NCBI RefSeq assembly: GCF_029855125.1 | Contig: NZ_CP123229.1 | Span: 4,012,501 to 4,076,500, forward strand | Length of the DNA: 64,000 bases | Direction: 5' to 3' | DNA from: Methylocapsa sp. D3K7 | GTDB lineage: Bacteria; Pseudomonadota; Alphaproteobacteria; Rhizobiales; Beijerinckiaceae | In this document: positions 9,740 through 17,655 of the stretch, piece by piece | Position numbering within the stretch: position 1 is the stretch's first letter | How the letters are laid out: every line of letters begins with the position of its first letter | Made by a program: the position numbers and the translations under genes | Notes under the pieces: generated by a model | Database searches by the model: none | The model's input: only the letters and a program-made list of their open reading frames with translations | What the model was told of the DNA's origin: nothing

Positions 9740-10327
9740 ATGGCGACGAAGAGCGTTTCCCCTTCCAAATCTGGCTCATCCAGCAAAATGGAGCCTGCTC
9801 TTACCAGCGGAGTTTTTAGCTGCGTTCTCGCGGTCGATACGGTGCCGGACACAGGTCTTGAGATCGCTTTGCGTGCCAGCGAGGCGGAATGTGACGCCCT
9901 CGCGCAGACAGGCGGCCTGGCCGCGATTTTGGATTTTGAGGCGAATTTCGATGTGCGTAAACAAAGCCGCACAAGATTCAAGGTTGTGGGACGTCTGTGC
10001 GCCCGTGTGACGCAAACCTGTATCGTCAGTCTCGAGCCGTTCGAGACGTTGATCCATGCAGATATCGACGTGGATTTCGCGCCTCCAAGCGGGGCTGCCG
10101 GCCACGCCTCCAAGCCAGCGGCTTTTCTTGGCGGAGAAGATCCGCCCGATCCGATCATCGATGGGAAGATTGATCTTGGCGCCTTGGCGGCGGAGTTTCT
10201 GATGCTGAACCTCGATGATTATCCGCGCAAGCCGGGCGCTGCGTTCGAAGGGGCGGCGGCCGGCGGCGATTCTCCCGAGGCAAAATCTCCTTTCGCCGTC
10301 TTAAGGCAGAGGTCTTTGGACAATTGA
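9740..10327 (+). CDS. DUF177 (YceD) family protein
   Basis: A 195-aa DUF177 protein. Members are linked to rRNA metabolism and often stand before rpmF or plsX. The central part with FDVRKQSRTRFKVVGRLCARV, a QTCIVSLEPFE segment with one cysteine, and an acidic C-terminal region ending in LNLDDYPRKPGA are typical of the alphaproteobacterial form. An AAAGG lies 8 bases before this ATG, making it better than the GTG at 9731. In many relatives plsX and fabH follow directly; here the next genes are unrelated, so synteny breaks. Confidence 0.8.
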   Translation: MATKSVSPSKSGSSSKMEPALTSGVFSCVLAVDTVPDTGLEIALRASEAECDALAQTGGLAAILDFEANFDVRKQSRTRFKVVGRLCARVTQTCIVSLEPFETLIHADIDVDFAPPSGAAGHASKPAAFLGGEDPPDPIIDGKIDLGALAAEFLMLNLDDYPRKPGAAFEGAAAGGDSPEAKSPFAVLRQRSLDN

Positions 10328-10442
10328 TGCTGTCTTGAGAGGGACTTCTCCTCAGCCTCGACAACAATCTTATGCCGGGATACGCTGTGGTGTGGGCGGC
10401 CAGGTTCGGTTCGCTCGCTAATATATAAACGGGAGGTATCCA

Positions 10443-10577
10443 ATGCGACCTTTGCTAGCGTTAGTGTTTGCGGTCTTTGCGTTGTCGGTAGGAGCGTGCA
10501 GTATACCCGCTCAAGAATCGCCGTCCGACCAAAAAAATGCAGGCAAATCGGCAACCAATCTCGTGCAGCCCCAATGA
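10443..10577 (+). CDS. Very small lipoprotein (44 aa)
   Basis: A 44-codon reading frame that begins with MRPLLALVFAVFALSVGAC, a textbook lipoprotein signal with Cys 19, and continues with a polar tail rich in Ser, Gln and Lys. A GGGAGG stands six bases upstream of the ATG, one of the best ribosome binding sites in the region, and a TATATAA stretch lies just before it. No family is recognised. Such short lipoproteins include entericidin-like toxins and envelope tethers, but nothing here decides the role. Confidence 0.55.
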   Translation: MRPLLALVFAVFALSVGACSIPAQESPSDQKNAGKSATNLVQPQ

Positions 10578-10993
10578 CTTCTGGTCCCATCTGACCTTTG
10601 ATGTGGTTCGGTTTTCGTGAGTTGTAAGTTCTTAAAGGTTGTCCATCCGGTTCGGATTTAGAAACCTGAGGTGACAAAGCTTCAGTGTTTCAAAAGAGGA
10701 ACCGGATGTGGCAGTTGCGGTGTTCAAATACCGGAACTCGTCAATCGATCTTTGATGTCTTAAGTGCGATCAGGCCCGTCGCGGACACACCCATCGCCAT
10801 AGAGCAAGGCATCAGGTCCATTCCGGTGGGCGCCGGCCGCTATCCAACGGCCAGAATAACGCCAAAATTCCTTGCGATCGACTGTCACGGGATTTTCAGT
10901 TTCGCCTGCCCGCTGCCTTGTTTGTTCAAGTCCCATTCAGCGCCCGGCTGTAGCATGGGGCTCGCAATTGCCTCTTTCAGCACAAAGATCAAC
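10578..10993. other. Intergenic stretch with a long inverted repeat
   Basis: This gap separates the small lipoprotein from the pseudo-caspase. The pseudo-caspase frame stays open upstream to about 10685, but that part lacks homology and the signal peptide argues for a start at 10994. The notable content is an inverted repeat at 10644-10708. Confidence 0.45.
10644..10708. repeat. Long-loop inverted repeat
   Basis: A 10-bp arm CATCCGGTTC at 10644 is matched exactly by its inverse at 10699-10708. Inside, GAAACCTGA and TCAGTGTTTC form a second imperfect stem with one extra base. Together they can fold as a two-tier hairpin. It might be a structured leader, a terminator or a miniature element remnant. 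Confidence 0.4.
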
Positions 10994-13309
10994 ATGAACA
11001 TCACTTCCAAATTGCGGCTTGCTTGCATCACCGTCCTTTCGCTTATCATGGCTCTGGTTTCCACTTCGCCGACACGCGCAGAGACCGAAAAACGCATCGC
11101 CTTCGTTGTCGGCAACGCAGCTTACCAGGCAAGTCCGCTCGCTACGGCGGCCAATGATGCGGGCCTCATCGCCCAAACCCTGCAGGCGGCCGGCTTCGAT
11201 GTTTCCGGCGCCCGTGATCTCGACGGCGAATCTCTGCGCGCGGCGTTTCGGGATTTCCTCGACAAGGCGCAAGCCTCTGGTCCTGGCACGGTGGCGTTTG
11301 TATATCTTGCCGGTTACGGGCTGCAACTCGAAGGTGAAAACTACTTCGTGCCAGTGGATGCGAAGATCGCGTCGGCTCAGGACGTCGCGGTCGAGGCGTT
11401 GCGCGTCTCCGATTATGCGAAGCGGCTCGCCGGTCTGCCGCTCAAAGCGAGTTTTATCGTTCTCGACGCGGCGCGGGAATCGCCCTTTGCGAAATCTGGT
11501 CCGCCCTTGGCTGGTGGCTTGGCGCTTGCCGACACGGAACCAAACATACTCCTCGCGTTCAATGCCACGCCGGGCACGGTGGCGCCCAGCGAACCCGGTC
11601 CTTATGGCGCCTATTCACGGGCACTCACCGAAATGATCCGGCAAGGCGGCTTGCAGCCAGCTGAGCTTTTCGATGGCGTGCGGCTACGCGTCAACGAAGA
11701 GACCAAGGGCGCGCAAGTTCCGTGGGACACGTCGCGGATCGCGGCTCCTTTCGTCTTTTTCGAGCGGGCTGCGGACGCGCCAGCACCGGCGCTCGCGGCG
11801 GACCGGATTGACGCCATGCGGTCACGGCCGCTCCAGGATCTTGGTTCCCATGACGCCTACGCCGCCGCAATCGAGCGCGATACACTGCAAGGCTATCAAG
11901 ACTTTCTTACAGCCTATCCGAATGATCCGCTGGCAGGGCGCGTGCGTGCGCTTTTGGCCGCCCGCCGCGAGGCGTTGACTTGGCGGCGCACCTATAGCGT
12001 CGATACGCCGGACGCTTATTGGTCCTATCTCGACCGTTATCCGCGCGGCCCGCACGCCTCCGATGCGCGGCGCCGCCTGTCGACTTTGGCGGCTGCCGAC
12101 ACGCCACCTCCGTCCTATGCGCCGATTGTCTACGACATCCCGCCGCCGCCGCCGCCAGAAATCGTTTACGTCGATCGACCTGTGCTTGTTTTCAGCGATC
12201 CGGTATTTGATTTCCCGCTGCCGCCACCGCTTGTCTTCTTAAATCCACCGCCGCCTTATCTTGTCTTCGCGCCCCCGCCGCCACCCGTCGAGCTGTTTGT
12301 GCTGCCGGTACCCGTGTTCGTGCCGGTTCCGGTTTGGATCAATCCGCCCGTCTATGTCGCCGCGCCAGCAAACAATGTCATCTTCAACAACATTCACAAC
12401 ACCACGATCATCAACAATAGCCCCAACGTCCTCAATCCGGGGGGGCCGGGCAGAGCCGGGGTTGGCGCCGGCGTGGCGGCTGGGGTGGCGGCGGGAGCCA
12501 TCGCGGGTGCCGCCGCCGCGCGAGTCGCCCTACCGCCATCGGTGGCGCGGCGGGCGGCAACATTTGGCGGCCCGGGAGCGCAACAATTGAGGCCCGGCCA
12601 GCCGGGGGAGCCTGGAGCTATCCCTCCGGGAGCCGCGCCAGCCGCGCGTCTGCCCGGCCATAATTTGCCAGCTCACGAACTGCCCGGCACAATGGGCAAG
12701 CGGACGCCAGGATTCGGCCAGAGGCCCGGAACGGCTCCTGCGGGTCCGCAGGGCACGGTGCCTTCCCCAGCCGCACCTGTGGGGCAGGCGTTGCCAAGCG
12801 CCGACAAACCGGTGCATGGGCCCGGTCGTCATCCGCAAAACCAACCGGGCCCACTGCCGGGAGCGCACGCTCTGCCGGGTGGTCAGCAGATCCCAGCGGA
12901 AGGCAGCGCACCAAAAGGGCGCAAGCCGGGAGCAAACACTCTGCCCGCGTTGGGACAGGGGCCCATGAACAGGCGGCCAGCCGGCCAGTTTGCGCCCCGC
13001 AACCCGGCCGTTGCGCCCGGTGTGAATGGCAGACCCTGGACTCCTCCAGGTCCCGCCATGGCACCCAAATCGCAACAACTGCCGCAACATGCGCCGCCGC
13101 AGTTTCAGCAGCAGCGGGCGCCGCAGCCAGCCTTTCAGCAGCAGCGCGCACCGCAGTTTCAGCAGCAACGTCCGCCGCAACAGATTCAGCAACAGCAACA
13201 ACGTCCGCCGCAACCGGCCTTTCAGCCGCAACGTCCGCCGCAGGCTCAACAGCAGCGGCCGATACCAAAAGCACTTTGTGGCGTTCCTGGAGCGCCGCCT
13301 TGCCATTGA
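10994..13309 (+). CDS. Exported pseudo-caspase (peptidase C14 fold) with Pro/Gln-rich tail
   Basis: A 771-aa exported protein. Residues 1-29 form a signal peptide ending SPTRA. Residues about 33-260 show a caspase p20-like fold: KRIAFVVGNAAYQ, AANDAGLIAQTLQAAGFDV, VAFVYLAGYGLQ and FIVLDAARESPF. The catalytic His-Gly is replaced by Tyr108-Gly and the Cys of the D-x-C motif is Ala160, so proteolysis is not expected. A TPR-like or helical stretch follows (about 290-370), then long Pro-rich and Asn-rich segments and a C-terminal block of QQQRxPQ-like repeats. Tyr/Ser-type dead caspase folds are known in Alphaproteobacteria; they are thought to bind rather than cut. Its partner is unknown. Confidence 0.8.
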   Translation: MNITSKLRLACITVLSLIMALVSTSPTRAETEKRIAFVVGNAAYQASPLATAANDAGLIAQTLQAAGFDVSGARDLDGESLRAAFRDFLDKAQASGPGTVAFVYLAGYGLQLEGENYFVPVDAKIASAQDVAVEALRVSDYAKRLAGLPLKASFIVLDAARESPFAKSGPPLAGGLALADTEPNILLAFNATPGTVAPSEPGPYGAYSRALTEMIRQGGLQPAELFDGVRLRVNEETKGAQVPWDTSRIAAPFVFFERAADAPAPALAADRIDAMRSRPLQDLGSHDAYAAAIERDTLQGYQDFLTAYPNDPLAGRVRALLAARREALTWRRTYSVDTPDAYWSYLDRYPRGPHASDARRRLSTLAAADTPPPSYAPIVYDIPPPPPPEIVYVDRPVLVFSDPVFDFPLPPPLVFLNPPPPYLVFAPPPPPVELFVLPVPVFVPVPVWINPPVYVAAPANNVIFNNIHNTTIINNSPNVLNPGGPGRAGVGAGVAAGVAAGAIAGAAAARVALPPSVARRAATFGGPGAQQLRPGQPGEPGAIPPGAAPAARLPGHNLPAHELPGTMGKRTPGFGQRPGTAPAGPQGTVPSPAAPVGQALPSADKPVHGPGRHPQNQPGPLPGAHALPGGQQIPAEGSAPKGRKPGANTLPALGQGPMNRRPAGQFAPRNPAVAPGVNGRPWTPPGPAMAPKSQQLPQHAPPQFQQQRAPQPAFQQQRAPQFQQQRPPQQIQQQQQRPPQPAFQPQRPPQAQQQRPIPKALCGVPGAPPCH

Positions 13310-13518
13310 CTCTATGCCGGTGGGCGCCCGGGGAAAGGACGAAATTTAAATCGGCGGCACTCGGATTTCGTACCCTGATGTTTTGCGTGAAATATCTTGG
13401 TATGCGACGGCCGCCGGAACTAAATTCATAAATCTAAACATGAATATTTTTCTATAAGTAATTAGAAACGCTTAAATTTTTTGATCTTTTGTTTCCAAGG
13501 TTATCACCGCCTATGGAA

Positions 13519-13556
13519 TGTTCCGAAAAAGTTGACCGGCTTTTTCGGTCGGAACA
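13519..13556. repeat. Nested palindrome of Hyphomicrobiales dispersed-repeat type
   Basis: A 9-bp stem CCGAAAAAG/CTTTTTCGG with an 8-base loop is nested in a second pair TGTTCCG/CGGAACA. The layout and the following AAATCTTTGAATTTGA text resemble the dispersed palindromic repeats scattered between genes in this order. Resemblance is from memory; copy number in the genome was not tested. Confidence 0.5.
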
Positions 13557-13588
13557 GGCTCCAAATCTTTGAATTTGAACGCTTCCTT

Positions 13589-13614
13589 CCGATCAGATGA
13601 GTCGATCTGATCGG
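13589..13614 (-). terminator. Hairpin directly after the TetR stop
   Basis: A perfect 10-bp stem (CCGATCAGAT and its inverse) with a 6-base loop ends at the base before the TetR-family stop codon. Its position suggests termination of the minus-strand unit, although no T-run follows. It may also be part of the dispersed palindromic element next to it. Confidence 0.45.
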
Positions 13615-14256
13615 TCAGCACTGAGCGGTGCTGAAAGTGTCGCGGACGCTGAGCGCCGCGACCGCCATGCGGCCGAGATCGGTGGCCAGCTTCTCGATGA
13701 AATGCTTGTCAATCTTCAGGTTCATGGGCGGTTTTGACAGCGTGTCGTAATGGCGGATGAAAGGGGTCGCCTGCGCCGTGAGCCAGATCGTCGCGACGGC
13801 AATTTCCGCCCGGCCGGCGGTCTCGGGAAGGAAGCGGCGAACGATCTTTTCGGCCTGGTCCAGGATCGGAAGTTTTTCAGTGGCGATGAAATTGCTATAG
13901 GCGGCGGTAGGTGCCAGCGTCTCCCACGCCAAAATACGCAAATAGCGGCTGATCTGGCCATGTTTCAGCAGCGGCGTCACCTGCTGGCGGATAAAAAGCC
14001 GAACCGCCTCATCGCGGGATATGTTGCCCATTGTGTCGTCGTCAAGCGGAGATTCATCGCTGAGCGCGGCGATGGCCAAGCGGAGGACCTCACGGTAAAG
14101 CGCCTCCTTGCCGCCGAAATGATAATTGATCGACGCCTGATTGGCCATGGCGCGGCGGGTAATTTCACGCACCGATGCGCCCTCATAACCCAGTTCGGCG
14201 AACACGTCTGTAGCGTGATCGAGGAGGGCGTTTCGGGTTATCTCGGTTATTTTCAC
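13615..14256 (-). CDS. TetR/CerR-family transcriptional regulator
   Basis: A protein of about 213 aa with an N-terminal TetR helix-turn-helix (YEGASVREITRRAMANQASINYHF is the core, quoted here only by its parts GASVREITRRA and ASINYHFGGKEALY). The C-terminal half matches the CerR-type ligand domain, with YLRILAWETLAPT and a helical dimer region. The GTG start lies one base after the stop of the upstream membrane-anchored gene, so the two are translationally coupled; a TTG at 14274 is the alternative. It probably represses its own unit through the repeat at 14931-14960. The ligand is unknown. Confidence 0.85.
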   Translation of the reverse strand: MKITEITRNALLDHATDVFAELGYEGASVREITRRAMANQASINYHFGGKEALYREVLRLAIAALSDESPLDDDTMGNISRDEAVRLFIRQQVTPLLKHGQISRYLRILAWETLAPTAAYSNFIATEKLPILDQAEKIVRRFLPETAGRAEIAVATIWLTAQATPFIRHYDTLSKPPMNLKIDKHFIEKLATDLGRMAVAALSVRDTFSTAQC

Positions 14257-14257
14257 G

Positions 14258-14908
14258 TTACAATTTCTTGGCAAGAGAGGTCAGCGTATCGCCCACGGTC
14301 GCGACGCTTTGGACCACATGTGTTTGCGAGACGGAGATGATGGTTCCGAGGTTGCTGACAAGGTGCATGCCGTATTGGAGGGGAGCCACCAGTAAGATCT
14401 CGGCTTTCACGGGCGCTGGCGCAACGGCAGGCTCAAGGACTGCGGGAACTTGTCCAGCGGCGGGCTCGGCCATCGCGACCTGCGGTGCCGGTACAATCTT
14501 TGCCGTATTGGTGGCGGCCCGCACTTTGCTGCCGGTCCGCTCACGCCGGGACGCCGCGGCGGGCGATGGCGGGAGAGGAGCTTCCATGTCTGTCGCGGGT
14601 TCGTTCACTGCAGCAATCGCCTCTTGGCTCTCGACTTGTTGCGAGGCTTTCGGACCGGAAATATGGGACAGCGCGACGCGCTCCAGGAAGTCGTCGAGAG
14701 AGCTGCTGGAGTCTTCCTTCGCGAGCCCTTTGTGAGATGACGTGATCTGGGCGCCGTCTTGCGAAAAGAGATAGATAGGCTTTGTCAAATTGGGAAAAAG
14801 CGCCATGACGACGAGCGTTGCAAGACTCGAGACAAGGATCTCGGTGACAAATTTCCGCGTCAACGCATGTATCCACTTGCGGACCGTCTGGGAAATAGGC
14901 GCCTGCAT
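14258..14908 (-). CDS. Membrane-anchored Ala/Pro-rich protein, unknown function
   Basis: A 216-aa protein with one likely transmembrane segment at about residues 24-41 (VTEILVSSLATLVVMALF), a long Ser/Ala/Pro-rich periplasmic linker and a short amphipathic C-terminal region with alternating Val and Ser. No family was recognised. A GGAGG five bases before the ATG supports the start. It is the first gene of a two-gene unit with the TetR regulator, unlike the usual efflux pump partners of CerR-type regulators. It could be a small envelope stress or anchoring protein; that is a guess. Confidence 0.65.
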   Translation of the reverse strand: MQAPISQTVRKWIHALTRKFVTEILVSSLATLVVMALFPNLTKPIYLFSQDGAQITSSHKGLAKEDSSSSLDDFLERVALSHISGPKASQQVESQEAIAAVNEPATDMEAPLPPSPAAASRRERTGSKVRAATNTAKIVPAPQVAMAEPAAGQVPAVLEPAVAPAPVKAEILLVAPLQYGMHLVSNLGTIISVSQTHVVQSVATVGDTLTSLAKKL

Positions 14909-15241
14909 AAAGGCCTCCTGCGAAGGTTTAAAACGACTGTTTGAAATTCAAACGCTTGTTAGAGGCAAAATTATGTCGCAACTCACGCCCCGAAGGCTCA
15001 GCCAGGGCTGATGTTTGCGGCATACCGGTAAATCGGGAGATTCCACGCGCCTGTTGCCGGATAGTGACGCGGACGAGGTTCTCTTAAACGCAATTCTTGA
15101 CGATGTCAGCGAGCGCTCAGCTATTGGCTTAGCAGATCAATCTTCAATTGGACTAACCGCATCCCTATGCCACGTTGCGGGCGATGCCTGTCGGATACGG
15201 TCTGGACAGGGACTGTCAACCGTCGCGGCGCGCGCGGGCGC
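14909..15241. other. Intergenic stretch, operator-like repeat only
   Basis: Apart from the ribosome binding site of the downstream minus-strand gene and the operator-like repeat, nothing convincing is seen. A plus-strand open frame from 15015 runs into the YVTN gene antisense and has no recognisable feature. Confidence 0.4.
14931..14960. promoter_or_regulatory. Candidate TetR operator
   Basis: Two direct copies of AAACGnYTGTT are spaced 19 bases apart, and between them lies a perfect 7-bp inverted repeat (GTTTGAA and TTCAAAC, one base between). This is 23 bases upstream of the start of the two-gene unit that includes a TetR regulator, which is the expected place for an autoregulatory operator. 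Confidence 0.45.
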
Positions 15242-16390
15242 TCACTGCGCGGCCGGAATGCCTAGCGTCATGCGGTCAGCAATTTGCGGCTGATCGATCG
15301 GCAAGTGGCGCGTGGCGGCGGGGGGCGAACTGTTCGGCGGGCCGCCGATGAATTTCCCAAATGCGACGGGACTGTCGCCTGCGGGAATCGTGGCGACAAC
15401 AGTTTCGCTCGCGGTGTCGATCACCGAAACGGTGCCGGCGCTCTCTTGATGCGCGGCATATATCTTGGAGCCATCTGGAGTGACCGCGACACCAAACGGG
15501 AAGGAACCGCGGATTGTGCCGACAACTATATTGCTCGCGGTGTCAATCACCGAGACCGTGCCAGAGTGCGGGCTGGTGACGAAGACCTTTGCGCCATCCT
15601 GACTGACCGCGACACCTAACGGGACGGAGTTAAGAGGAATCGTGGCGGTGACCTTATCTTCGGATGCATTGATCACCGAAACCGTGTCGTCATACTCGTT
15701 CGCGACATACACCGAGGTTCCATCCGGGGTCACCGCGACGCCAATTGGGAGGCTGCCCACCGTGATTGTGGCGGCAAGGGAATCCGTAGCCGTGTCGATG
15801 ACCGAGACCGACCCGAAGAATTCGTCGTTCGCGACATAGACTTTGCGTCCATCGGGGGTGACCGCCACCCCATAGGGGCGGTTGCCGACCGGTATCGTTC
15901 TGATGATGCGATTGGCCGCCGTGTCGATCACCGAGACGGTGCCCTCCTGGTTCGTGACATACAGCTTGGCGCCATTCGGCGTGACCGCCACGCCATAGGG
16001 ATGGCTGCCAACCCGTATCGTGGCGGCGACAGTATTGGTCGCCGTGTCGATCACCGAGACAGTGCCCTCTTGATTCGTGACATACACTTTGGCTGCGTCC
16101 GCCGTTGCTGTGACGCCAAAGGGACGCGAACCAACCGGAATCGTGGCGGAGACCTTATTGGTCAACGTATCGATCACCGAGACCGTGTTGCCGCCGTTGT
16201 TCGTGATGTATGCATATTGCGCATTGGCGGTGACCGGCAATATGAGCATGAGAGCCAGCGTGAGAGTCGGCCAAAGTGCCTGGCCGCCAACAGATATTGT
16301 CACGCCGCCAGAATCCGAGGTGTTGGCTCCCGTAATAGGCCACGAAAGCTTTGGAGGAAACTTGAGAATGCCGAGCAGAATTTGGAACAT
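15242..16390 (-). CDS. Exported YVTN beta-propeller repeat protein
   Basis: A 382-aa protein with an N-terminal hydrophobic region (to about residue 55, ending NAQ) and then seven to eight repeats of about 42 residues following the scheme GxxVYVTNxxxxTVSVIDTATNxVxATIxVGxxPxGVAVTPDG in fragments such as VSVIDTATN and PYGVAVTPNG. Such repeats build a beta-propeller in exported proteins related to YncE and to surface-layer or PQQ-associated propellers. The start ATG has AGGGGG about nine bases upstream. The C-terminal tail after the propeller is short and Pro-rich. Function probably is binding; the partner is unknown. Confidence 0.82.
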   Translation of the reverse strand: MFQILLGILKFPPKLSWPITGANTSDSGGVTISVGGQALWPTLTLALMLILPVTANAQYAYITNNGGNTVSVIDTLTNKVSATIPVGSRPFGVTATADAAKVYVTNQEGTVSVIDTATNTVAATIRVGSHPYGVAVTPNGAKLYVTNQEGTVSVIDTAANRIIRTIPVGNRPYGVAVTPDGRKVYVANDEFFGSVSVIDTATDSLAATITVGSLPIGVAVTPDGTSVYVANEYDDTVSVINASEDKVTATIPLNSVPLGVAVSQDGAKVFVTSPHSGTVSVIDTASNIVVGTIRGSFPFGVAVTPDGSKIYAAHQESAGTVSVIDTASETVVATIPAGDSPVAFGKFIGGPPNSSPPAATRHLPIDQPQIADRMTLGIPAAQ

Positions 16391-16499
16391 TGTTAGCCCC
16401 CTTCGCAAGCAATTCCCGGCTTGGAGACACTGGCCTTGAAAGGCCCCGTGCGAAGGTCGGGTCAGGAGGCATCAACTTAACCGTTTTAAATCATGCGCG

Positions 16500-16552
16500 G
16501 CATGACCCATCCGGGTCTTCCGCCCCATGGCAGCATGACCCGTCCGGGTTTT
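16500..16552. repeat. Tandem pair of 20-base repeats, 33-base period
   Basis: Two copies of GCATGACCCrTCCGGGTyTT (18 of 20 bases identical) start at 16500 and 16533. Each contains a GACCC/GGGTC inverted arm. The 33-base period equals about three helical turns, as for paired protein binding sites. It lies upstream of the YVTN gene and downstream of the 16636-17652 gene, both on the minus strand. Confidence 0.5.
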
Positions 16553-16635
16553 GCCAGACATGCCCGGACGCTGCCTCCTCCGTCGCAACTCTGCCAACGA
16601 TCCCATTGAGGGCGATTGTCTCAACTGCCGCGCGT

Positions 16636-17652
16636 TCAGGGAGTTTCGGGCGGCGGCGCTTCCTTGGCGAGCACTTCGACATCTCTCTCGGTTGCCGACA
16701 CGACTTTGAACGTCGTCTGATAGGTTTTGCCGCTATGTCTGGCAATCGCGACATACTCGCCTTCGGCGAGGGTGGCGGCCGGAAACGCGCCAATCATTTC
16801 GCGGATGATGTCGCCGCCGGGAGTTAGAATTGTGAACGCCGTGTTGGCGAGAGCTTCGCCACCGGGGCTGTTGACGAGTTTCAAGGTCATGGTGGCGGCG
16901 CGATGACGCAGAGTTGCATCGGTCAACTTGCCGGCTTGCACGCGCAGATCCGCGCTTATCACAGAGTTGGTTGGACTCGACGAGCCATTTGTGGCCGCGT
17001 CGAGCAATGTCGATACGATATGATAATTGCCTTCCGGAAGGCCGATTGTATCGCCTGCTTTGGCATTTGGAACAACGAGCTTTGCTTCGGGATTGCCGCG
17101 TTCAGGAACATAGATCGATATCGATAATTTCGCTGGGTTTACGGGCGAGTCGCCTAGCTGGCCGGCAATACGTAAGCCGCCGGCATTGAGCACGAGCGTT
17201 TCGTTCAACAAGCCGCCGTTAATGGTGACACGCTTTGTCGCGCCCGCCAGCCCCAGGGAAGCATGAACAACAAAATTGCCATCGGGAAGCGGCAAGTTTG
17301 GCGTTGCTTCGGAGGATTGTGCGACGAGTTTGTGGTTGCCGTCCGGGCCAGCTGTTTCCTCGAAGATTCTCCATTGCACGCCTTCATGCACGGGTTGCGA
17401 ATCGGTCGCGGCAAACAGCGCCGAAAGCTTGATGGCGCCGCGAACCGTTTCAACTGGCGTTGGTGGGGATGCGGCGGGCAGACGCAATGGCGGAACGCCA
17501 GGATTTCCAGATGCGGGGGATTGAGCCAACGCCGGCACGCAAGGCAGACCCGCGGCCAGTGCCACAATCAACGGCCCGAACGAAGCATTGCGGGCAATTG
17601 TTTCCGATCCTATCAGCCTTATCGCCAGTCTTGCACGCGCGCGCCAACTCAA
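16636..17652 (-). CDS. Secreted beta-sandwich-repeat protein next to YfhO
   Basis: A 338-aa protein with a signal peptide (cleavage likely after ALA, about residue 43) and a Pro-rich linker. Three similar modules follow, each with a turn of the type LPDGNFVVHASL, LPEGNYHIVSTL or LAEGEYVAIARH and then a strand set ending in a V-T or L-T stretch; this suggests three carboxypeptidase-regulatory-like beta sandwiches. The TTG start is supported by AGAGGA eight bases upstream and lies 3 bases after the YfhO stop, so the two genes are coupled. No catalytic motif is visible. It may bind a glycan made or modified by YfhO. Confidence 0.7.
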   Translation of the reverse strand: MSWRARARLAIRLIGSETIARNASFGPLIVALAAGLPCVPALAQSPASGNPGVPPLRLPAASPPTPVETVRGAIKLSALFAATDSQPVHEGVQWRIFEETAGPDGNHKLVAQSSEATPNLPLPDGNFVVHASLGLAGATKRVTINGGLLNETLVLNAGGLRIAGQLGDSPVNPAKLSISIYVPERGNPEAKLVVPNAKAGDTIGLPEGNYHIVSTLLDAATNGSSSPTNSVISADLRVQAGKLTDATLRHRAATMTLKLVNSPGGEALANTAFTILTPGGDIIREMIGAFPAATLAEGEYVAIARHSGKTYQTTFKVVSATERDVEVLAKEAPPPETP

Positions 17653-17655
17653 AAT

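Larger units (their letters stand above)
13310..13614. other. Intergenic stretch with palindromic elements
   Basis: The first 180 bases are AT-rich near 13420-13500 and carry no gene. The second half holds two strong hairpins described separately. The stretch lies between the convergent pseudo-caspase and TetR genes. Confidence 0.5.

Noticed and set aside
10685..10993. N-terminal extension of the pseudo-caspase
   Set aside because: The frame is open, but a signal peptide begins at 10994 and the upstream residues look non-coding.
15015..15293. Plus-strand open frame in the gap before the YVTN gene
   Set aside because: No recognisable motif or ribosome site, and it runs antisense into the YVTN coding sequence.
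15242..16390. Possible CRISPR-like periodicity in the YVTN region
   Set aside because: The roughly 126-base period is explained by 42-residue protein repeats in an intact reading frame.
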